Origin: Neobacillus muris
GTDB taxonomy: Bacteria; Bacillota; Bacilli; Bacillales; Cytobacillaceae
NCBI RefSeq assembly: GCF_943193175.1
Contig: NZ_CALPDF010000001.1
Coordinates: forward strand, 186,001-250,000
Length of the DNA: 64,000 nucleotides
Reading direction: 5' to 3'
Position 1 is the stretch's first letter. Every line of letters begins with the position of its first letter. Positions 62,048-64,000 of this stretch are shown piece by piece. The notes below the pieces were generated by a model. The model did not search any database. It saw only the letters and a list, made by a program, of their open reading frames with translations, and was not told the DNA's origin. The position numbers and the translations under genes were made by a program.

Positions 62048-62797
62048 ATGAATGATTTAAAATCCGTATTAAATCATAATAGCCCCATTCCATTGCATCA
62101 TCAATTAACTGAATTTATTCGGAAAGAATTGTTAATTGGGCATTTGGTTGATCCAAGCGGGAAACTTCCCACTGAACATGAATTGTCTGAACAATTCCAA
62201 GTAAGCCGGATCACCGTCCGATCAGCCTTGAAGACATTAATGGATGAGGGCTTATTGGATCGAAAAAGAGGAAGCGGAACTTTTCTAAAAACCAACCAAT
62301 CTGAAAACTGGATAGGAGAATTGAAGGGCTTTTCCGAAACGATCGAGGCGATGGGCAATAAGCCAGGAGCCAGAGTGATCAAATCAGGAGAAACCTTGAA
62401 CCCCTCTAAGAAAATAATAGAACATCTTAGAGTGAATGAGATATGGGAATTAAGACGGCTCCGATTTGCGGATGGCGAACCAATTGCGATCGAGCATTCT
62501 TATTTTCCAAAAGAAATCGGGCAAGAGATTGGCAAACAGAATGGACTGAATGATATTCTTACCTATCAATATTTAGAGCAAGAGTTACACATTAAACTTC
62601 ATGAAGGCAAGCAGATGATCAGCGCCGTGAATGCAACCCGTGATGAGGCTGAAATGCTGAATATTTCAGAGGGGGAAGCTTTGCTTTATATGGAACGGTT
62701 GACCATATCCATTGAAGGAAGCCCCATTGAGTTCTTGCAATCAGTCTATCGCCCAGACTACTTCCAATATGAAGTGAAATTAAATAGAAGAGGGTAA
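62048..62797 (+). CDS. GntR-family regulator with UTRA ligand domain (HutC subfamily)
   Basis: A 249-residue repressor. Winged HTH at the N-terminus (LPTEHELSEQFQVSRITVRSALKTL, then RKRGSGTFL) and a C-terminal UTRA effector domain (LRRLRFADGEPIAIEHSYFP, LLYMERLTISIEGSPIEFL). GGAGGG lies 14 nt before the ATG, unusually far; an in-frame ATT at 62039 is better spaced and may be used. It follows the MFS/HIBADH/enolase cluster and probably controls it and the divergent aldehyde dehydrogenase through the GTTATAAC palindromes. Confidence 0.88.
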   Translation: MNDLKSVLNHNSPIPLHHQLTEFIRKELLIGHLVDPSGKLPTEHELSEQFQVSRITVRSALKTLMDEGLLDRKRGSGTFLKTNQSENWIGELKGFSETIEAMGNKPGARVIKSGETLNPSKKIIEHLRVNEIWELRRLRFADGEPIAIEHSYFPKEIGQEIGKQNGLNDILTYQYLEQELHIKLHEGKQMISAVNATRDEAEMLNISEGEALLYMERLTISIEGSPIEFLQSVYRPDYFQYEVKLNRRG

Positions 62798-62843
62798 GGA
62801 CCAGTCTGTCTCATCGAAAATCATTGGAAACTCCAAGCTGAAT

Positions 62844-62882
62844 AGGCACAGCATTGACGAATTAGCTTGTTGTGCCTTTTTA
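62844..62882 (+). terminator. Terminator after the GntR gene
   Basis: AGGCACA...TGTGCCT stem then U5. Reverse complement shares GGCACAACAAGCTAATT with the terminator at 56514-56556. Confidence 0.85.
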
Positions 62883-62889
62883 TGTCTTC

Positions 62890-63345
62890 TTACTCTTTCA
62901 ATTTGCCTACACCTAAAGCAAGGTTATCCCAAAGAATCTCCTCTACCATTTTTCTTTGTTCTTCAAGGCAATGGACCATAAGAAAGACCTCAGTGGAAAT
63001 GCTTCTTTTTAGTGTTTTGCTTTGCTTTTTGATGAACAGTAATTTCAGCAGAGTGCCTAGAATCAATCCTGCCGCTAACCCGATCAGCCCCCACAAAATG
63101 GGCCCCCATTGTAAAATCATACCGTAAATGGCTCCCAACAGCATAAAGCAGGTGCCAATTACGGCGGCCACATCAAACAGGCTGTACCCATCTGCCTGGT
63201 GAATCGTGTCGAATAGCTTTCTTTCCTCTTTTCTTTTATCAAGAGGGACCGCAAGAATTTGATGCCTCGCGATCTCATGCTGCTCTAAGGACGAGATGGC
63301 TAATTCTAAATATATGGATTGCTCGAAGGATGCAATGATATACAT
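62890..63345 (-). CDS. Small membrane protein, unknown function
   Basis: About 151 residues. A soluble N-terminal part opens YIIASFEQSIYLELAISSLEQHEI, a ferredoxin-like pattern seen in small Bacillus stress-related membrane proteins, then two hydrophobic helices (about 60-105) and a cytoplasmic tail. The ATG at 63345 follows AGGTGG; the GTG at 63354 overlaps that site. Follows the membrane protein coded at 63374-64000 in the same direction. I do not recognise a named family. Confidence 0.7.
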   Translation of the reverse strand: MYIIASFEQSIYLELAISSLEQHEIARHQILAVPLDKRKEERKLFDTIHQADGYSLFDVAAVIGTCFMLLGAIYGMILQWGPILWGLIGLAAGLILGTLLKLLFIKKQSKTLKRSISTEVFLMVHCLEEQRKMVEEILWDNLALGVGKLKE

Positions 63346-63373
63346 GCTTTCCACCTTTTTTCTTTCTTCTCAT

Positions 63374-64000
63374 TCACTTTGGCATTTTGAACCCATTTTT
63401 TTGATAGCCATCCCTTAGCCATTTAGATTGTTCTTTTTCAAACAATTTATTTTGCTCCACTGCCGCAACATAACAGCTATACATTTGGAATCCATAAATG
63501 GCCGGAAGATAGAGGAGCCACTGCACGTCCACAATAGCCTTGGCCTGCTGGAATTCTCCAATTGCAGTAAGATGGATGGCTTGAAAAACATTGGATAGAA
63601 CCATTACCACGATAGCCCAAGCGACAAAGAACAGGCCCGTAATCATTTTGTGCAAATATAAATTGCCAAGCCCCGGCATTAAGACAGACCATGCGGCCGC
63701 CAGCCATGGTTCCCGTTTATCTAAAAAATTGATATCCCATATGGCGATGACAAAGGGCTTGATGCGTGCGTCTTCACGGTCCGCTAGCAGATACAATTTA
63801 TTTGTGTCCACCGTTCCTCGGTAGGAGTCCCATGCCGCATAGACATAAACCGCCAAATACAAGAGAAACCATCTCGTATTTATCACGTGCTTAGCTTCAT
63901 GAAATTGCCCGGTGAAAGAGTAGATAAGGGCAAGGTTAATCTTGGCACAGGTGTTAACGGTCAATCCCCATATAATCAAAATGAGCCCTTTCAGAATTCG
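63374..64000 (-). CDS. Membrane protein with an internally duplicated unit, 5' end off-window
   Basis: About 208 residues are visible; the frame stays open to the right edge (beginning RILKGLILI), so the start is not in the window. The sequence holds two related units: FTGQFHEAKHVINTRWFLLYLAVYVY and IGEFQQAKAIVDVQWLLYLPAIYGF, each after a pair of hydrophobic helices and before a charged NKLY/NKLF segment. The unit spacing is about 110 residues. A MPGLGNLYLHK stretch separates the units, as in small Bacillus membrane proteins of unknown role. Co-directional with the next gene. Confidence 0.7.
   Translation of the reverse strand, partial: RILKGLILIIWGLTVNTCAKINLALIYSFTGQFHEAKHVINTRWFLLYLAVYVYAAWDSYRGTVDTNKLYLLADREDARIKPFVIAIWDINFLDKREPWLAAAWSVLMPGLGNLYLHKMITGLFFVAWAIVVMVLSNVFQAIHLTAIGEFQQAKAIVDVQWLLYLPAIYGFQMYSCYVAAVEQNKLFEKEQSKWLRDGYQKNGFKMPK

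Overview
The window looks like chromosomal DNA of a Gram-positive, moderately low-GC member of the Bacillaceae (Bacillus/Neobacillus-like). Supporting this: strong AGGAGG-type ribosome binding sites with many TTG and GTG starts; Bacillus-type families (a YlqG/YlqH pair, DUF2187, DUF1659, DUF2922, PRD-type PTS regulators, CcpA-like cre boxes); cell-wall-anchored LPxTA proteins; and a LysM-NlpC/P60 wall hydrolase. I see no rRNA, tRNA, CRISPR array, phage or intact insertion sequence. Transcription direction changes often, and most units are small catabolic operons with their own regulator.

Layout. 1-2838: muropeptide recycling (serine hydrolase of the YbbE/AmiE type, murQ, BadF-type sugar kinase). 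3105-5219: wall-anchored SpoIID-domain protein. 5412-8149: glycolate oxidase glcD-glcF. 8358-11504: YlqH, YlqG, a zinc-ribbon plus PD-(D/E)XK protein, DUF2187. 11707-14749: two convergent chemoreceptors. 15038-16663: a solitary PTS EIIC-like protein. 16857-24032: a sugar-acid operon with KDPGal aldolase, galactitol-type PTS IIA/IIB/IIC, a phosphotriesterase-family lactonase candidate, galactonate dehydratase and a PRD regulator. 24266-25555: wall-anchored GDSL hydrolase. 25782-29768: formaldehyde dehydrogenase plus aquaporin behind a textbook sigma-54 promoter, with a divergent sigma-54 activator. 29831-30070: remnant of an atoE-type transporter. 30467-32701: wall-anchored 5'-nucleotidase. 32985-35618: SsuABC/TauABC-type transporter. 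35851-37161: LysM/NlpC wall hydrolase. 37776-41890: ascorbate-type PTS with PRD regulator. 41979-51845: ROK regulator and a large operon of a Dpp/Opp-type ABC transporter, two TIM-barrel isomerase-like proteins and a Gfo/Idh oxidoreductase. 52508-53565: small sigma factor with DUF1659 and DUF2922 proteins. 53865-56357: amidase and purU. 56634-62797: aldehyde dehydrogenase divergent from an MFS/HIBADH-like/enolase-superfamily/GntR cluster. 62890-64000: two small membrane proteins.

How the parts work together. The operons mostly feed sugar acids, glycosides, C1 and C2 compounds into central metabolism. Inverted repeats sit where regulators should act: TGAAAT-N3-ATTTCA sites near the muropeptide genes, ATGTGAA-N4-TTCACAT before the sugar-acid operon, TTGCACAAA-N2-TTTGTGCAA before the ascorbate-type PTS, a -24/-12 promoter before fdhA, and GTTATAAC palindromes between the aldehyde dehydrogenase and MFS genes.

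The least ordinary signals are: (1) a sugar-acid operon that pairs a PTS and a lactonase-like protein with a dehydratase and aldolase but has no sugar-acid kinase; (2) a sigma-54 formaldehyde dehydrogenase-aquaporin unit; (3) a dipeptide-type transporter joined to an oxidoreductase/TIM-barrel set, resembling oxidation-elimination routes for glycosides; (4) the sigma factor-DUF1659-DUF2922 trio; (5) a family of GGGGACGGTTC repeats found almost only at gene 3' ends, one of which codes for the last residues of YlqH.
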